DNA of 64,000 bases from Streptomyces graminofaciens (GCF_030294945.1 NZ_AP018448.1:5424001-5488000); one strand, 5' to 3'; shown: positions 17,628-26,620, counted from the stretch's first letter. Notes: generated by a model not told the origin, from the sequence alone. A program made the numbers and translations.

Positions 17628-17762
17628 TTTTGGCTCCGGCGGCGGTCTTTGGCTGAGACGCCGGTCCTTTGGCTGGAGCGCCGGTCTTTTGGCTGCGACG
17701 TTGGGCTTCTGGCTGCGACGTTGGTCTTCTGGCTGCGACGTTGGTCTTTTTGGCTGCTGGGC
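17628..17762. repeat. Degenerate tandem repeat, unit about 20 bp
   Basis: Successive blocks such as TTTTGGCTGCGACGTTGGGC, TTCTGGCTGCGACGTTGGTC and a repeat of the latter follow earlier, more diverged units beginning TTTGGCTCCGGCGGCGG. The three rightmost copies are nearly identical and the leftmost ones have drifted. It directly follows the small gene ending at 17610. Confidence 0.75.
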
Positions 17763-17992
17763 GCCCGGCGCCGGGGCTGAGCGGGGCGGGGCGGAAGCGA
17801 GCCTCAGCTTCGAGTGACCCGGCGGCTGGTGCCGGCCGGGGGGTGGGTCGGGCGGCCCGGCGCTCATGGGGTGCCGCCGTACCCACCCGTGCCGCACGAG
17901 CGGCACGAGCGGCACGAATGCCTGCGGCTAGGACGAAGAGGACGGCGGCCCGAGCTGCTGGGCGCCCGTTTCACTGTCTCGCGCGTGCGGAT

Positions 17993-18002
17993 GGCATATG
18001 CC
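17993..18002. promoter_or_regulatory. Palindrome GGCATATGCC upstream of the primase-like gene
   Basis: A perfect 10-bp palindrome (context ATGGCATATGCCGG) lies 91 bp before the start of the primase-like gene. The same core occurs at 29730-29739 before the IclR regulator. A binding site for a dimeric regulator is possible. Confidence 0.3.
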
Positions 18003-18092
18003 GGGCGGCAAGATACCCCACTTGCCTCCCTGGTGTCCCAAATTCTCGCAACCCATGGGAATCGGGTGCTCACGGACTGTAGATCTAGGTGC

Positions 18093-18734
18093 ATGAGCAG
18101 CGGTGGAAGTCATCCGAGTACCTGTCCGCACGACCGGCTCACCCCGGAGGGGGCCGCCTGGCTGGCCTCGGCAGGAACGTATCCGCGGAGTACCAGGGCC
18201 TTATGGGAGGAGCAGCCGACGGCGCCGGTCGTGCTGCCTTGCGGAGCCGTGTTCGATGTCGTGAGCGTTCCCGGGATCTTCGGGCGGCGGATGCTCGATC
18301 ACCTCTGGGACGAGGGCCCCGGGTCGGGGCCCGTGGCCGTGTACCGCGGGCGAATGCTGCTCTTCGCCGCCCCCGGCACCGCCCAGCGCCTCCCCACACT
18401 GCTGGCGTGGGAGGAGTGGGGCGCACCGGGCCGCGCCGGCGCCGTTCCCCCGCTGCTCTGTCACGGCGTCGGCGACGCGGTCACCGTCCCGGCCGTGAGC
18501 GACACGAGCGGCGTCGACGACACCCCCGGCGGCCCGCCGGAGCCCTTCGCGCGGCTCGACTCCCGCTGGCTCGTCGCCCCCGACACCCGTCGGCCCTGGC
18601 TTCCGGGGCCCGAGGTTCTGCTCTGGGCGGCCGTCCGGGCGGCCCGCGAGAGGGCGTCCGCGACCGTGCGGATATCGATTTTTCCTCCCGCCGATCAGGG
18701 TGCTAAGGTCTACGACGTCAGCAGGCGCCGCTAG
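18093..18734 (+). CDS. Conserved actinobacterial protein, primase-polymerase-like (putative)
   Basis: The 213-aa protein starts at ATG 18093 (MSSGGSHPSTCPHDRLTPEG). Similar proteins in Streptomyces are often labelled bifunctional DNA primase/polymerase, N-terminal type; I see AAWLASAGTYPRSTRALWEE and TAPVVLPCGAVFDVVSVPGI but not a complete set of primase catalytic carboxylates, so the activity is doubtful. The last codons AGGCGCCGCTAG run into the tRNA-Lys gene: the CDS ends at 18734 and the tRNA begins at 18725, a 10-bp overlap. Its mRNA and the tRNA must therefore be processed from overlapping DNA. Confidence 0.75.
   Translation: MSSGGSHPSTCPHDRLTPEGAAWLASAGTYPRSTRALWEEQPTAPVVLPCGAVFDVVSVPGIFGRRMLDHLWDEGPGSGPVAVYRGRMLLFAAPGTAQRLPTLLAWEEWGAPGRAGAVPPLLCHGVGDAVTVPAVSDTSGVDDTPGGPPEPFARLDSRWLVAPDTRRPWLPGPEVLLWAAVRAARERASATVRISIFPPADQGAKVYDVSRRR
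18704..18709 (+). promoter_or_regulatory. Candidate -10 box of the first tRNA-Lys gene
   Basis: TGCTAAGGT contains an extended -10 (TAAGGT) 15 bp before the mature tRNA 5' end. It lies within the coding region of the upstream gene. A matching -35 is not obvious. Confidence 0.4.
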
Positions 18735-18798
18735 CTCAGTTGGTTAGAGCAGCTGACTCTTAATCAGCGGGTCCGGGGTTCGAGTCCCTGGCGGCGCA
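18725..18798 (+). tRNA. tRNA-Lys (anticodon CTT), copy 1
   Basis: The 74-nt cloverleaf has acceptor stem GCGCCGC/GCGGCGC, D-arm GCTC/GAGC, anticodon arm GCTGA-CTCTTAA-TCAGC and T-arm CGGGG-TTCGAGT-CCCTG. The anticodon CTT is at 18759-18761. The 3' CCA is not encoded (CGA follows). The sequence is identical to copies at 30750 and 38839. Its first 10 bases overlap the end of the preceding protein gene. Confidence 0.97.
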
Positions 18799-18806
18799 CG
18801 ACACGG

Positions 18807-18834
18807 GAAGCCCCTCGCGGAAGCGAGGGGCTTC
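18807..18834. terminator. Hairpin terminator after tRNA-Lys copy 1
   Basis: A 12-bp perfect stem GAAGCCCCTCGC/GCGAGGGGCTTC with a GGAA tetraloop follows the tRNA by 8 bp. It also faces the end of the convergent M6 protease gene at 18849, so it may work in both directions. Confidence 0.85.
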
Positions 18835-18848
18835 TCGCTTGTCCGCGT

Positions 18849-20720
18849 CTACGCGCCCGTCGTGATCTTCACGGTCCACGCACCCGATCCCGTACGACCC
18901 TCGACCGTCACCCGTACGCCCTCGCCCGGCACCGTGAAGCTCTCGCCGACCGCGACCGGCGCGTCCGCGAGGGGCGGGTAGACCGACTCCTCCCAGCAGG
19001 CCTCGGTGTTCGGGTGGGCGTCGAGGACCTCGATGGGGCCGTCACCGGACTCGGCGCCGCCGCGGATCCGGTAGACGAGGACGCCCTCCGTGCAGACGGA
19101 CCTGTCGTTGCCGACCGCGCCCCGCGCCTCGACGGCGAGGACGGTGTCCCGCCCGGTGCGGACGACCGCCAGTTTCGTACCGCTCCCGGCGCCGAAGGTC
19201 TGCGCCCCGGCCGCCGCCCAGGCCCCGGCCCCGGCCCCGGCCCCGGTGTCGGCCGTGCCCCACTCCGAGCCGGGGGCCCACACAGACGCCGCGCCCTCCT
19301 CCAGACCCGGGCCCCTTTCCAGTCCCAGGCCCCTTTCCAGCCTCGCGCCGCTTGCCAGCCCGGGCCCGCTTGCCGACCCCGGGCCACTTTCCACCCCGGG
19401 ACCACTTGCCAACCCCGATCCGCTCGCCAACCCCGCTCCGCTCGCAAGCCTCGGGCCGCTCTGCATCCCCGCTCCGCTTACCGCCTCCGCTCCGCTTACC
19501 GCCTCCGCGCCGCTTTCCAGCCCAGCGGGCTTTTCCAGGCCCGGAACCTCTTCCAAGACCGGAGCCCTTTCCAGGTCCGAGCCCCCTCCTTCTCCCGGGC
19601 CCCGTCCTTCTCCCGGGCCCCGTCCTTCTCCCGGGCCCCGTCCTTCTCCCGGGCCACCCTCCATCCCCGGCCCACCCTCCAACCTCGACCCGCCCCCCAT
19701 CCCCGATCCGCCCCCCATCCCCGCAACCCCCACAACAGACGCCTCCCCCGCCCCGGCCACCACCGGCCCTGACCCCGGCCCTGACCCTGCCCCGGAATCC
19801 GACCCCGCTGCCGCCGGCCCCACCCCCACCGCCTCCAACGTCAACCGCGTGCTCCCCGCCCCCCGTACACACGCCACCTGTCGCCCCTCCAGCCACCCCA
19901 GCTTCCACTTGTGCCAGGCGAACAGGTCCGGGGCCAGGCCGAACTGGCTGCCCATGAGGTCCCAGTCGCCCACATGGGTGTCCCAGTCGCCCTTGCCGTC
20001 GACGGGGCGGTTGTAGAGGTCGGGGAGGTCGAAGACGTGGCCCGTCTCATGGGCGAGGACGAGGCGGTCCGGGGGGTGTCGCTCGAACACGGTGACGATC
20101 CGGCGCAGGTCCGTGCCGTCGACCCGCAGCGGGGTGTCGAGGTTCACCACCTTCGTGGCGTCCGAGTCGACACCCGGCGCGTGCGGGTCGGCGACGAAGT
20201 ACACGATGTCGAAACGGGAGAAGTCGACATGGGGGTCCGCCGTCGCGAGCGCGTCCCGGAGGTAGGCGGCTCGGTCCGCCCCGTTCCAGTCGCGCTTTAT
20301 CGCGTACGCCGTGGACGGCCGCGGCATCCGCAGCCAGCCCGTGCGGGGATGCGGACGGAGCGCGAACTTTCCGTACGAGGCGCGGTCGAAAAAACGACTG
20401 GTGGCCGGAAAGTGATCGGCGGTCAGCTCGGCCGGAGTGGTGAGCGGGCTCGCGTCCGGGAAAGAAAGGAACACCAGCACGGCGTCGAGCGTGCGCGTGG
20501 GGCGCGGATAGGCCGCGTTCCAGGTGTCGACGCCCTCCGAATGGTGGGCGTCGGTCCGCTTCAGCGCGCACGCCGCGGACAGGGGTACGGCGACCGAGGG
20601 GGCCGCGATCAGGGAGGTCGCGGCGAGGGCGGTCAGGGAGGTGAACATGGCCGCTGTGCTGCGCAGAGAGGGCGCCGCCCGGTCACCGAGGAGCCCCTTC
20701 CAGGGGAGCGGACGCGGCAC
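18849..20720 (-). CDS. Secreted M6-like metalloprotease with a long repetitive insert
   Basis: I start it at GTG 20720 because GGAGG lies five bases upstream, giving 623 aa. A signal peptide follows (TSLTALAATSLIAAPSVAVP), then the M6/immune-inhibitor-A-like domain: DAVLVFLSFPDASPLTTPAE, the zinc motif VLAHETGHVFDLPDLYNR (about residue 215-230) and HVGDWDLMGSQFGLAPDLFA. From about residue 285 to 490 is a low-complexity insert rich in Gly, Ser, Glu and Ala, with exact GRGPGE repeats and LASG/GLE-type repeats. A conserved C-terminal beta domain resumes at GTKLAVVRTGRDTVLAVEAR. Family members I know lack this roughly 200-residue insert. It probably degrades extracellular protein. Confidence 0.85.
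   Translation of the reverse strand: MPRPLPWKGLLGDRAAPSLRSTAAMFTSLTALAATSLIAAPSVAVPLSAACALKRTDAHHSEGVDTWNAAYPRPTRTLDAVLVFLSFPDASPLTTPAELTADHFPATSRFFDRASYGKFALRPHPRTGWLRMPRPSTAYAIKRDWNGADRAAYLRDALATADPHVDFSRFDIVYFVADPHAPGVDSDATKVVNLDTPLRVDGTDLRRIVTVFERHPPDRLVLAHETGHVFDLPDLYNRPVDGKGDWDTHVGDWDLMGSQFGLAPDLFAWHKWKLGWLEGRQVACVRGAGSTRLTLEAVGVGPAAAGSDSGAGSGPGSGPVVAGAGEASVVGVAGMGGGSGMGGGSRLEGGPGMEGGPGEGRGPGEGRGPGEGRGPGEGGGSDLERAPVLEEVPGLEKPAGLESGAEAVSGAEAVSGAGMQSGPRLASGAGLASGSGLASGPGVESGPGSASGPGLASGARLERGLGLERGPGLEEGAASVWAPGSEWGTADTGAGAGAGAWAAAGAQTFGAGSGTKLAVVRTGRDTVLAVEARGAVGNDRSVCTEGVLVYRIRGGAESGDGPIEVLDAHPNTEACWEESVYPPLADAPVAVGESFTVPGEGVRVTVEGRTGSGAWTVKITTGA
19587..19655. repeat. Tandem 18-bp repeat inside the M6 protease gene
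   Basis: The unit TCCTTCTCCCGGGCCCCG is repeated 3.8 times without mismatch (19587-19604, 19605-19622, 19623-19640, partial to 19655). Because the unit is a multiple of three it encodes tandem GRGPGE-type hexapeptides and can expand or contract without breaking the frame. Confidence 0.9.
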
Positions 20721-21103
20721 GGAGACCTCCGGATACGGGTCTTGGGGATCATGGAGACACCGCGTCCAGACTGTGTGAACTTGTATTACTTTGCCCTGTT
20801 TGCCTACGCCAGAAGAGTGGGGGGAGATCAGAGGACACCCGGACGGCGACACCCCGGACACTCACGGAACGTCACAAGCGATCGGCGATGGAGGGAAGCC
20901 GTCCAGCTCGGGGCAGAAACGATCTGTCGGAACAGGTCGTTGTTCAGGGAGACTGGAGAGTGGCTAGAAGGGTCTGAGACCAGCCTCTATGATCGGCACA
21001 CTTTCCTGCACGGACACGGCTTGAGCGGCCGTACATACTTCGTTCGGCCGCTCCGACGAGACAGATGAGATCCGTAAGAACGAGTGCACTGCGGGAGCGA
21101 ACG
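20721..21103. other. Divergent intergenic region between protease and c-di-GMP gene
   Basis: This 383-bp gap should carry both divergent promoters. It is locally AT-richer around 20785-20800 (CTTGTATTACTTTGCC). An inverted repeat lies at 21023-21053. No small gene is convincing. Confidence 0.5.
21023..21053. promoter_or_regulatory. Inverted repeat upstream of the GGDEF-EAL gene
   Basis: Nine-base arms GAGCGGCCG (21023-21031) and CGGCCGCTC (21045-21053) enclose 13 bases, 50 bp before the chosen start. It may be an operator or a 5' leader hairpin affecting translation. Confidence 0.45.
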
Positions 21104-22987
21104 GTGAGCGGAACGTCCCAAGGGCCGGCGCCCGCGGCAGACCTCGTCCGGCCGAACACTACAGAGCGTGACATGGATGTGTCGGTTCGTGTGCCGGTAC
21201 TGTCCTCCTCCGATGACACCCGAAGTCCGGCCGCCTTCGCCGCCGCGCCGCTGGCCATGGCCGTCGTGGACCGGGAGGGGCTGGTCGTCAGCGCCAACGC
21301 GGCGATGGGCACGCTGCTCGGCGCCGGGGGCGCGAGCGGAGCCGAGGCGCTGGTGGGGCGGGTCGCCGCCGAGCTGGTGGACCTCGCGTCGGACAACCGC
21401 ACCTGGCACGCGTACCGCGAGGTGCTGCGTGGCCGGCAGGCCCGGCTGCGCTGTACGCGTCGGCTGAAACATCCCGACGGGACCTCGCTGTGGGTCCAGG
21501 TCTCGGTGGCGCCGCTGCCCGAGGAGGAGCGGGCGGTGCTGGTTTCGGTCACCGACATCAGCGGCCAGCGGCAACTTCAGGCCAGGCTCCACCACTTGCA
21601 GATGCACGACCCGGTGACCCGGCTGCCCAACCGCGCCCTCTTCTTCGAGCGGCTCGCGGCGGCGCTGGAGCGGGACGCGTACGAGGAGTCGGGGACGGGC
21701 CGGATCGGGCTCGTCTATCTGGACCTCGACGGGTTCAAGGCGGTCAACGACACACTCGGGCACCGGGTCGGCGACCGGCTGCTCGCGGCCGTCGCCGAGC
21801 GGCTCACCCGGTGCGCCGACGAGGCGGGCCACTGCCGTACGGCCGGTGGCGCGGCGGCCGGGGCGCCGCTGGTGGCGCGGCTCGGCGGTGACGAGTTCGC
21901 GCTGCTGGTCGAGGACTCCACCGGCACCGAGCAGCTCGCCGATCTGGCCGAGTCCGTGCTGGGGGCCTTGCAGGCGCCGTTCGACCTGGCCGGGCAGCGG
22001 CTCACCCTCTCCGCCTCGATCGGAGTGGTGGAGCGGCAGTCGGCGAGCACGACGGCCACCGGACTGATGCAGGCCGCCGACACCACGCTGTACTGGGCGA
22101 AGGCCGACGGCAAGGCCCGCTGGACGCTGTTCGACCCGGAGCGCAACGCCCACCGGATGACCCGTCAGGCGCTGTCCTCCACGCTGCGGTCGGCCATCGG
22201 GCGGGGCGAGTTCAAGCTGGACTACCAGCCGCTCGTCCGCATGGTGAACGGCGAGGTGCGCGGGGTCGAGGCGCTGGTCCGCTGGCATCATCCGCAGTTC
22301 GGCCTCCTGGCGCCGAATCGGTTCATCTCACTGGCCGAGGAGGACGGCTCGATCGTCCAGCTCGGCCGGTGGATCCTCGCCACCGCCTGCCGTCAGGCGC
22401 GGCGCTGGCAGATCGACCATCCCGACCGGGCGCCGATCTTCGTCAGCGTGAACGTGGCCGTGCGCCAGGTCTGGGACTCCGACCTGGTCGCGGACGTCGC
22501 GGAGATCCTCGCGGAGACGGGCCTCGCCCCGCACCTGCTCCAGCTGGAACTCACCGAGTCCGCACTCATGGGCTCGGCCGGCCGGCCGCTGCAGGCGCTG
22601 AGGGCCCTCAGCGACATGGGCGTACGCATCGCCATCGACGACTTCGGCACGGGGTACTCGAACCTGGCGTATCTGAGCCGGCTGCCGGTGTCGGTGCTGA
22701 AGCTGGACGGGGCGTTCGTACGGGGGTTCCAGTACGAGGACTCGGCGGAGGGCGCCGGTGACGACGGGCAGCCGAACGCCGCCGACGAGATCATCGTCGA
22801 GGCGCTCGTCCAGCTCGCCCACCGGCTCGGGCTGAGCGTCACCGCCGAGGGCGTGGAGACCGACACGCAGGCCTCCCGGCTGCGGCGGCTCGGATGCGAC
22901 ACCGGGCAGGGGTGGCTGTACTCCCGCGCGGTGTCGCCGGAGCGGATCGCGGAGATGCTGGGGGCCGCGGCCTGCCCTCAGGCCTGA
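21104..22987 (+). CDS. PAS-GGDEF-EAL c-di-GMP turnover protein
   Basis: I start it at GTG 21104 because GGGAG lies six bases upstream; ATG 21065 would add 13 residues. The 627-aa cytoplasmic protein has a PAS domain (about residues 35-160, ending [20 protein letters not shown]), a GGDEF domain with an intact active site LGGDEFALL and an EAL domain with [36 protein letters not shown] and VTAEGVETD. Both catalytic motifs look intact, so it may both make and degrade c-di-GMP, as in the Rmd/Cdg proteins that control Streptomyces development. No transmembrane segment is present. Its 3' end overlaps the convergent LLM gene by 10 bp. Confidence 0.93.
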   Translation: MSGTSQGPAPAADLVRPNTTERDMDVSVRVPVLSSSDDTRSPAAFAAAPLAMAVVDREGLVVSANAAMGTLLGAGGASGAEALVGRVAAELVDLASDNRTWHAYREVLRGRQARLRCTRRLKHPDGTSLWVQVSVAPLPEEERAVLVSVTDISGQRQLQARLHHLQMHDPVTRLPNRALFFERLAAALERDAYEESGTGRIGLVYLDLDGFKAVNDTLGHRVGDRLLAAVAERLTRCADEAGHCRTAGGAAAGAPLVARLGGDEFALLVEDSTGTEQLADLAESVLGALQAPFDLAGQRLTLSASIGVVERQSASTTATGLMQAADTTLYWAKADGKARWTLFDPERNAHRMTRQALSSTLRSAIGRGEFKLDYQPLVRMVNGEVRGVEALVRWHHPQFGLLAPNRFISLAEEDGSIVQLGRWILATACRQARRWQIDHPDRAPIFVSVNVAVRQVWDSDLVADVAEILAETGLAPHLLQLELTESALMGSAGRPLQALRALSDMGVRIAIDDFGTGYSNLAYLSRLPVSVLKLDGAFVRGFQYEDSAEGAGDDGQPNAADEIIVEALVQLAHRLGLSVTAEGVETDTQASRLRRLGCDTGQGWLYSRAVSPERIAEMLGAAACPQA

Positions 22988-24099
22988 ACACCACCGCTGT
23001 CGGGCAAGTCGTAGGCGTCCGCGATCAGTTCGTACGAGCGCAGGCGCAGGTCCGGGCTGTGGGCGTGGGTGGTGAGCATCAACTCGTCGGCGCCCGTGCG
23101 CTTCTGCAGATCGTCGAGGCGGGTGCGGACCTCGTCGACGGTGCCGTGGATGACGTCGGCGTTCCAGGAGTCGATGAAGTCCCGCTCGACCACGCTGAAC
23201 TCGTACGCCTCCGCCTCCTCCGGGGTCGGGACGAGTCCCGGGCGGCCGGTGCGCAGCCGGACCATGTTCAGGGCGGCGGCCATGATCTGGCGGCGGGCCT
23301 CCTTCTCGTCGTCCGCGGCGAGGGCCGAGACGCCGATCAGCGCGTACGGGGCGTCGAGGACGGCGGAGGGGCGGAACGACTCGCGGTACAGGTCGAGGGC
23401 CGGGATGGTGTTGCGGGCCGAGAAGTGGTGCGCGAAGGCGAAGGGGAGGCCGAGGCTTCCGGCGAGGCGGGCGCTGAAGCCGGAGGAGCCGAGCAGCCAG
23501 ATCGGGGGGCGGTGGCGGGACTGGACGCCGCCGGGCGAGGTGGCCTGGATGGGGCCCGGGACCGCGTGGATACGGCTGTAGGGGTGGGCGTCGGGGAAGT
23601 CGTCGTCCAGGAAACGGGTCAGTTCCGCGAGCTGGTCGGGGAAGTCGTCGGCACCCTCGTGGAGGCGCTGGGTGCGGCGGAGGGCGGCGGCGGTGGGGCC
23701 GTCCGTGCCGGGGGCGCGGCCGAGGCCCAGGTCCACGCGGCCCGGGGCCATGGCCTCGAGGGTGCCGAACTGCTCCGCGATGACCAGGGGGGCGTGGTTG
23801 GGGAGCATCACGCCGCCTGAGCCGAGGCGGATGCGGGTGGTGTGGGCGGCGAGGTGGGCCAGGATCACGGCCGGGGAGGAGGAGGCCACGCCCGGCATGG
23901 AGTGGTGCTCGGCGACCCAGTAGCGGTGGAATCCGCGGCGCTCGGCCAGGCGGGAGAGGGTGACGCTGGTACGGAGGGCGTCTGTGGCGGTGCGGCCGGA
24001 GCCCACGGTGACCAGGTCCAGGATGGACAGGGGGACGGGGGCGGTGCCCTGTGTCTCGCCTCGGATTCCGTCCTCGCCTCGTATCTCGTCTGTGGCCAC
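22978..24099 (-). CDS. Luciferase-like (LLM class) flavin-dependent oxidoreductase
   Basis: The 373-aa TIM-barrel enzyme has typical group markers: [40 protein letters not shown] (the WVAEHH motif), [20 protein letters not shown] and [15 protein letters not shown]. This is the MsnO8-like subgroup that uses reduced FMN or F420. The substrate is unknown. It ends inside the 3' end of the convergent GGDEF-EAL gene. Confidence 0.88.
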   Translation of the reverse strand: MATDEIRGEDGIRGETQGTAPVPLSILDLVTVGSGRTATDALRTSVTLSRLAERRGFHRYWVAEHHSMPGVASSSPAVILAHLAAHTTRIRLGSGGVMLPNHAPLVIAEQFGTLEAMAPGRVDLGLGRAPGTDGPTAAALRRTQRLHEGADDFPDQLAELTRFLDDDFPDAHPYSRIHAVPGPIQATSPGGVQSRHRPPIWLLGSSGFSARLAGSLGLPFAFAHHFSARNTIPALDLYRESFRPSAVLDAPYALIGVSALAADDEKEARRQIMAAALNMVRLRTGRPGLVPTPEEAEAYEFSVVERDFIDSWNADVIHGTVDEVRTRLDDLQKRTGADELMLTTHAHSPDLRLRSYELIADAYDLPDSGGVQA

Positions 24100-24220
24100 G
24101 GGGGTGCCTCCTGATGGGTGCCGGGTGCGTCTCAGGGGTAACAGGAGGGTGGCTCCGGTTTATTCCGCGGGACGGGCTCGGGGTGCGGGTGGGTTGGCGG
24201 CTGCGGTTCATCGGGGTTGA

Positions 24221-24263
24221 TCGCGCAGTTCCCCGCGCCCCTGAAAAAGCACGGGGCGCGGGG
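24221..24263. repeat. Dispersed Streptomyces intergenic repeat, hairpin form (copy A)
   Basis: CGCGCAGTTCCCCGCGCCCC followed by TGAAAAAGCA and the complementary GGGGCGCGGGG forms an 11-bp stem. Related copies are at 26491, 43360 and 52702. It lies between two genes on the minus strand and can act as a terminator. Confidence 0.75.
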
Positions 24264-24314
24264 CTCATCCGATGGCGGTGAGGAACCCCCCTGGAACCCC
24301 CTGGAACCCCCTGG

Positions 24315-25064
24315 TCAGACCTGCACCAGCGGCTCCCTTGTGAACAGCGCGCCCAGGGTCGGGGCGTTCACCCTTCTGTCCGTCAGCCGTAGCGCCTCCC
24401 AGACCGTGACCTGGCTGGCGGTGAGGACCGGCTTGGACAGTTCCTTCTCCAGGGTCGGGATGTGGGCCGCCGTGTGGAGGGCCGTGTCGGGGAGGAGGAT
24501 CGCCTCGGCCTCGGGGGTGTCGGCGGCGCGGGCGAGTGTGAGGATGTCGTCGGTGCCCCAGGTCGCCAGGTCCGTCGACGCCGTGGGGGGTGGTGCGGAG
24601 CGTACGGCGGTCACCGGGACTCCTGCCTCGCCGAGGAAGTCCGCGAACAGAAGCGCCACCTCCTCCGGGTAAGTCGACGCCACCGCCACCCGGTCCGCGC
24701 CGATCTCCCGGGCCGCGTGCACGAAGGCGAAGGCGGAGGAGGAGGCGGGCATGCCGGCGGCCTGGGCGAGGGCGCGGATCTGGTTCCGGGCGCCGGTGTG
24801 ACCGTGGACGAAGCTGCCGCCGGCGCTCGCCCACACCACGGCCTCCGCGCCGGTCAGCCGCAACGCCTCGCAGCCGGCCGCGAAGCGCTCGGGCGAGCCC
24901 AGTTCGCGCAGGGCGGCCACGTCCAGGGCGTCGACGCGGTGGGCGTCCGCGCCGAGCTCCGTGTGCACGAGGTCGACCCGGATGTCGCTGCCCAGCAGCT
25001 GCTCGATGCGCGGATAGTCGTCCTCGGCCGAGTGGCCCGGGTAGAGGAATCCGAGTGCGGTCAT
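24315..25064 (-). CDS. Asp/Glu racemase / maleate isomerase family protein lacking the catalytic cysteines
   Basis: I start it at ATG 25064 with GGAAGG six bases upstream, giving 249 aa. The fold is recognisable from TALGFLYPGHSAEDDYPRIE, the central GAEAVVWASAGGSFVHGHTG and EAEAILLPDTALHTAAHIPT. In maleate isomerases and arylmalonate decarboxylases two cysteines sit at these two positions (as in ACTSGS). Here they read ASAGGS and LPDTAL, so neither cysteine is present. The protein therefore either uses another mechanism or is a non-canonical member. It precedes, divergently, a 2-hydroxyacid dehydrogenase. Confidence 0.75.
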   Translation of the reverse strand: MTALGFLYPGHSAEDDYPRIEQLLGSDIRVDLVHTELGADAHRVDALDVAALRELGSPERFAAGCEALRLTGAEAVVWASAGGSFVHGHTGARNQIRALAQAAGMPASSSAFAFVHAAREIGADRVAVASTYPEEVALLFADFLGEAGVPVTAVRSAPPPTASTDLATWGTDDILTLARAADTPEAEAILLPDTALHTAAHIPTLEKELSKPVLTASQVTVWEALRLTDRRVNAPTLGALFTREPLVQV

Positions 25065-25414
25065 GCGCAACCTTCCTGTTCTTCCGGCAGTACCGGCGGC
25101 GGTACGGACGGCGGTACGGGCGGCCCACAGCCCCGGCCGTCCACAAGAGCCTGATACGGGCCGACGCCCGGGTACCCACCCGACGCAGTACCGCCCCCAT
25201 CGGTCACCTGGTTGGCCGACAGGACGTGGGCCGGAAGCCTCGGAGGCGTGCGCGAACCGCCGCCGGACTCACGCAGAGAGAGTGACGCGGCACAGAACGT
25301 ACGCAACTCCGTGTTGACGACGGTGGGTTCGGGTGCGAGCGTGGGCAATCGGCGCATCTCAGGCCATGTCCCGGACGACATCCCCGACGCGTACGAGGGG
25401 CGGTTTCCGCAACG
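25065..25414. other. Divergent intergenic region
   Basis: This 350-bp gap separates the racemase-like gene and the 2-hydroxyacid dehydrogenase. No convincing gene, RNA or strong palindrome was seen; it should contain both promoters. Confidence 0.4.
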
Positions 25415-26359
25415 ATGCCACCGACGCTGCTCGTTCTCGACGCCGAGCCCCTCCCCCGTCTCGGCCGGCTCACCGGGCGGGCCCGTGTCGAGCATGCCGA
25501 CGCGTCGACGCTGGCGGAGCGGCTGCCGTACGCCGATGTGCTGCTGGTGTGGGACTTCGCCTCGCACGCCGTACGGGACGCCTGGCCCGGGGAGGGGCCC
25601 CGGCCGCGTTGGGTGCACACGGCGAGCGTGGGCGTGGACCATCTGCTGTGCCCCGAGCTGACGGCGTCCGACACGGTGGTGACCAACGCGCGCGGGGTCT
25701 TCGAGCAGCCGGTCGCCGAGTACGTCGCCGCGCTCGTCCTCGCCATGGCCAAGGATCTGCCTCGGACCTGGGAGGCGCAGGGGCGGCGGGAGTGGTGGCC
25801 CCGGGAGGGGCTGCGGGTGGCGGGCGGGCGGGTGTGCGTGGTGGGGTCCGGGCCGGTCGGGCATGCGATCGCCGGGAGTCTCGGGGCGCTCGGACTGCGT
25901 ACCGCCGTCGTGGGGCGGGTGGCGGGGCCCGGGGTCCACGGGCCCGAGGATCTCGACCGGCTGATGGCGCGTGCGGACTGGGTGGTCGCGGCGGCGCCGT
26001 TGACGGAGGCGACGTACGGCATGTTCGACGCCCGGCGGTTCGGGGTCATGCAGCCGTCCGCGCGGTTCGTCAGTGTGGGGCGGGGGGCGCTGGTTGTGGA
26101 GGGGGCGCTGGTGGAGGCGTTGTCGAAGCGGTGGATCGCGGGGGCCGCGGTCGATGGGTTCGTCGACGAGCCGTTGGGGGTGGGCGATGCGTTGTGGGGT
26201 GTGCCCGGGTTGATCGTCTCGCCGCACATGGGCGGGGGGACGGTGGGGTGGCGGGATGAGCTCGCGGCGCAGTTCGTGGAGTTGTACGGGGTGTGGGAGG
26301 CGGGGGGAGCGTTGCCGAACGTGGTGGACAAGGGGCGGGGGTATGTGCCGGGGCGGTGA
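25415..26359 (+). CDS. D-isomer-specific 2-hydroxyacid dehydrogenase
   Basis: The 314-aa NAD(P)-dependent oxidoreductase has a C-terminal nucleotide-binding domain with VCVVGSGPVGHAIAGSLGAL and the family signature WVVAAAPLTEATYGMFDARR. Catalytic residues are seen as the arginine in SVGRGALVVEGAL, the glutamate in DGFVDEPLGVGD and the histidine in VSPHMGGG. It would reduce a 2-keto acid or oxidise the D-hydroxy acid. The start at ATG 25415 is assumed; the nearest purine-rich sequence is rather far upstream. Confidence 0.88.
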   Translation: MPPTLLVLDAEPLPRLGRLTGRARVEHADASTLAERLPYADVLLVWDFASHAVRDAWPGEGPRPRWVHTASVGVDHLLCPELTASDTVVTNARGVFEQPVAEYVAALVLAMAKDLPRTWEAQGRREWWPREGLRVAGGRVCVVGSGPVGHAIAGSLGALGLRTAVVGRVAGPGVHGPEDLDRLMARADWVVAAAPLTEATYGMFDARRFGVMQPSARFVSVGRGALVVEGALVEALSKRWIAGAAVDGFVDEPLGVGDALWGVPGLIVSPHMGGGTVGWRDELAAQFVELYGVWEAGGALPNVVDKGRGYVPGR

Positions 26360-26490
26360 GTGGGGGGAGGGGCTTATCTCCCCGCCGCACCTACCCGTCC
26401 CGTCCTCCGGGGGCGCTGCCCCTTCGACCCCGACGCGGGAGGGCTCGGGGGCGCGGGTGATGTGGCGGGTGCGGGTTCGATGTGGTAGCT

Positions 26491-26520
26491 CGCGCAGTTT
26501 CCCGCGCCCCTGAAAACCGG
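26491..26520. repeat. Dispersed Streptomyces intergenic repeat (copy B)
   Basis: CGCGCAGTTTCCCGCGCCCC then TGAAAACCGG matches copy A at 24221 but lacks the complementary right arm. It is 131 bp downstream of the dehydrogenase gene. Confidence 0.65.
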
Positions 26521-26620
26521 GCGCCACCCCGTGTTTTGCGTCCCCGGCCGCTTGGGCGCCCAACCTCACAACAGACCCCTGGCGTGAATACATCGCATGG
26601 TGTCGGGTAGCCGCGCGCCC

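Larger units (their letters stand above)
17611..18092. other. Intergenic region with degenerate tandem repeats and a palindrome
   Basis: No convincing gene. Positions about 17628-17762 hold six or seven imperfect copies of a roughly 20-bp unit around CTTCTGGCTGCGACGTTGGT. At 17993-18002 is the palindrome GGCATATGCC, also found before the IclR gene. A leader of about 90 bp precedes the primase-like gene. Confidence 0.6.

Noticed and set aside
17287..17886. Lys/Ala/Pro-rich minus-strand frame resembling a histone-like tail
   Set aside because: It covers a degenerate DNA repeat and runs antisense through the small gene at 17251-17610, which has a strong ribosome site.
19240..19860. CRISPR-like array in the protease gene
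   Set aside because: The repeats are short, back to back and in frame; there are no unique spacers or cas genes.
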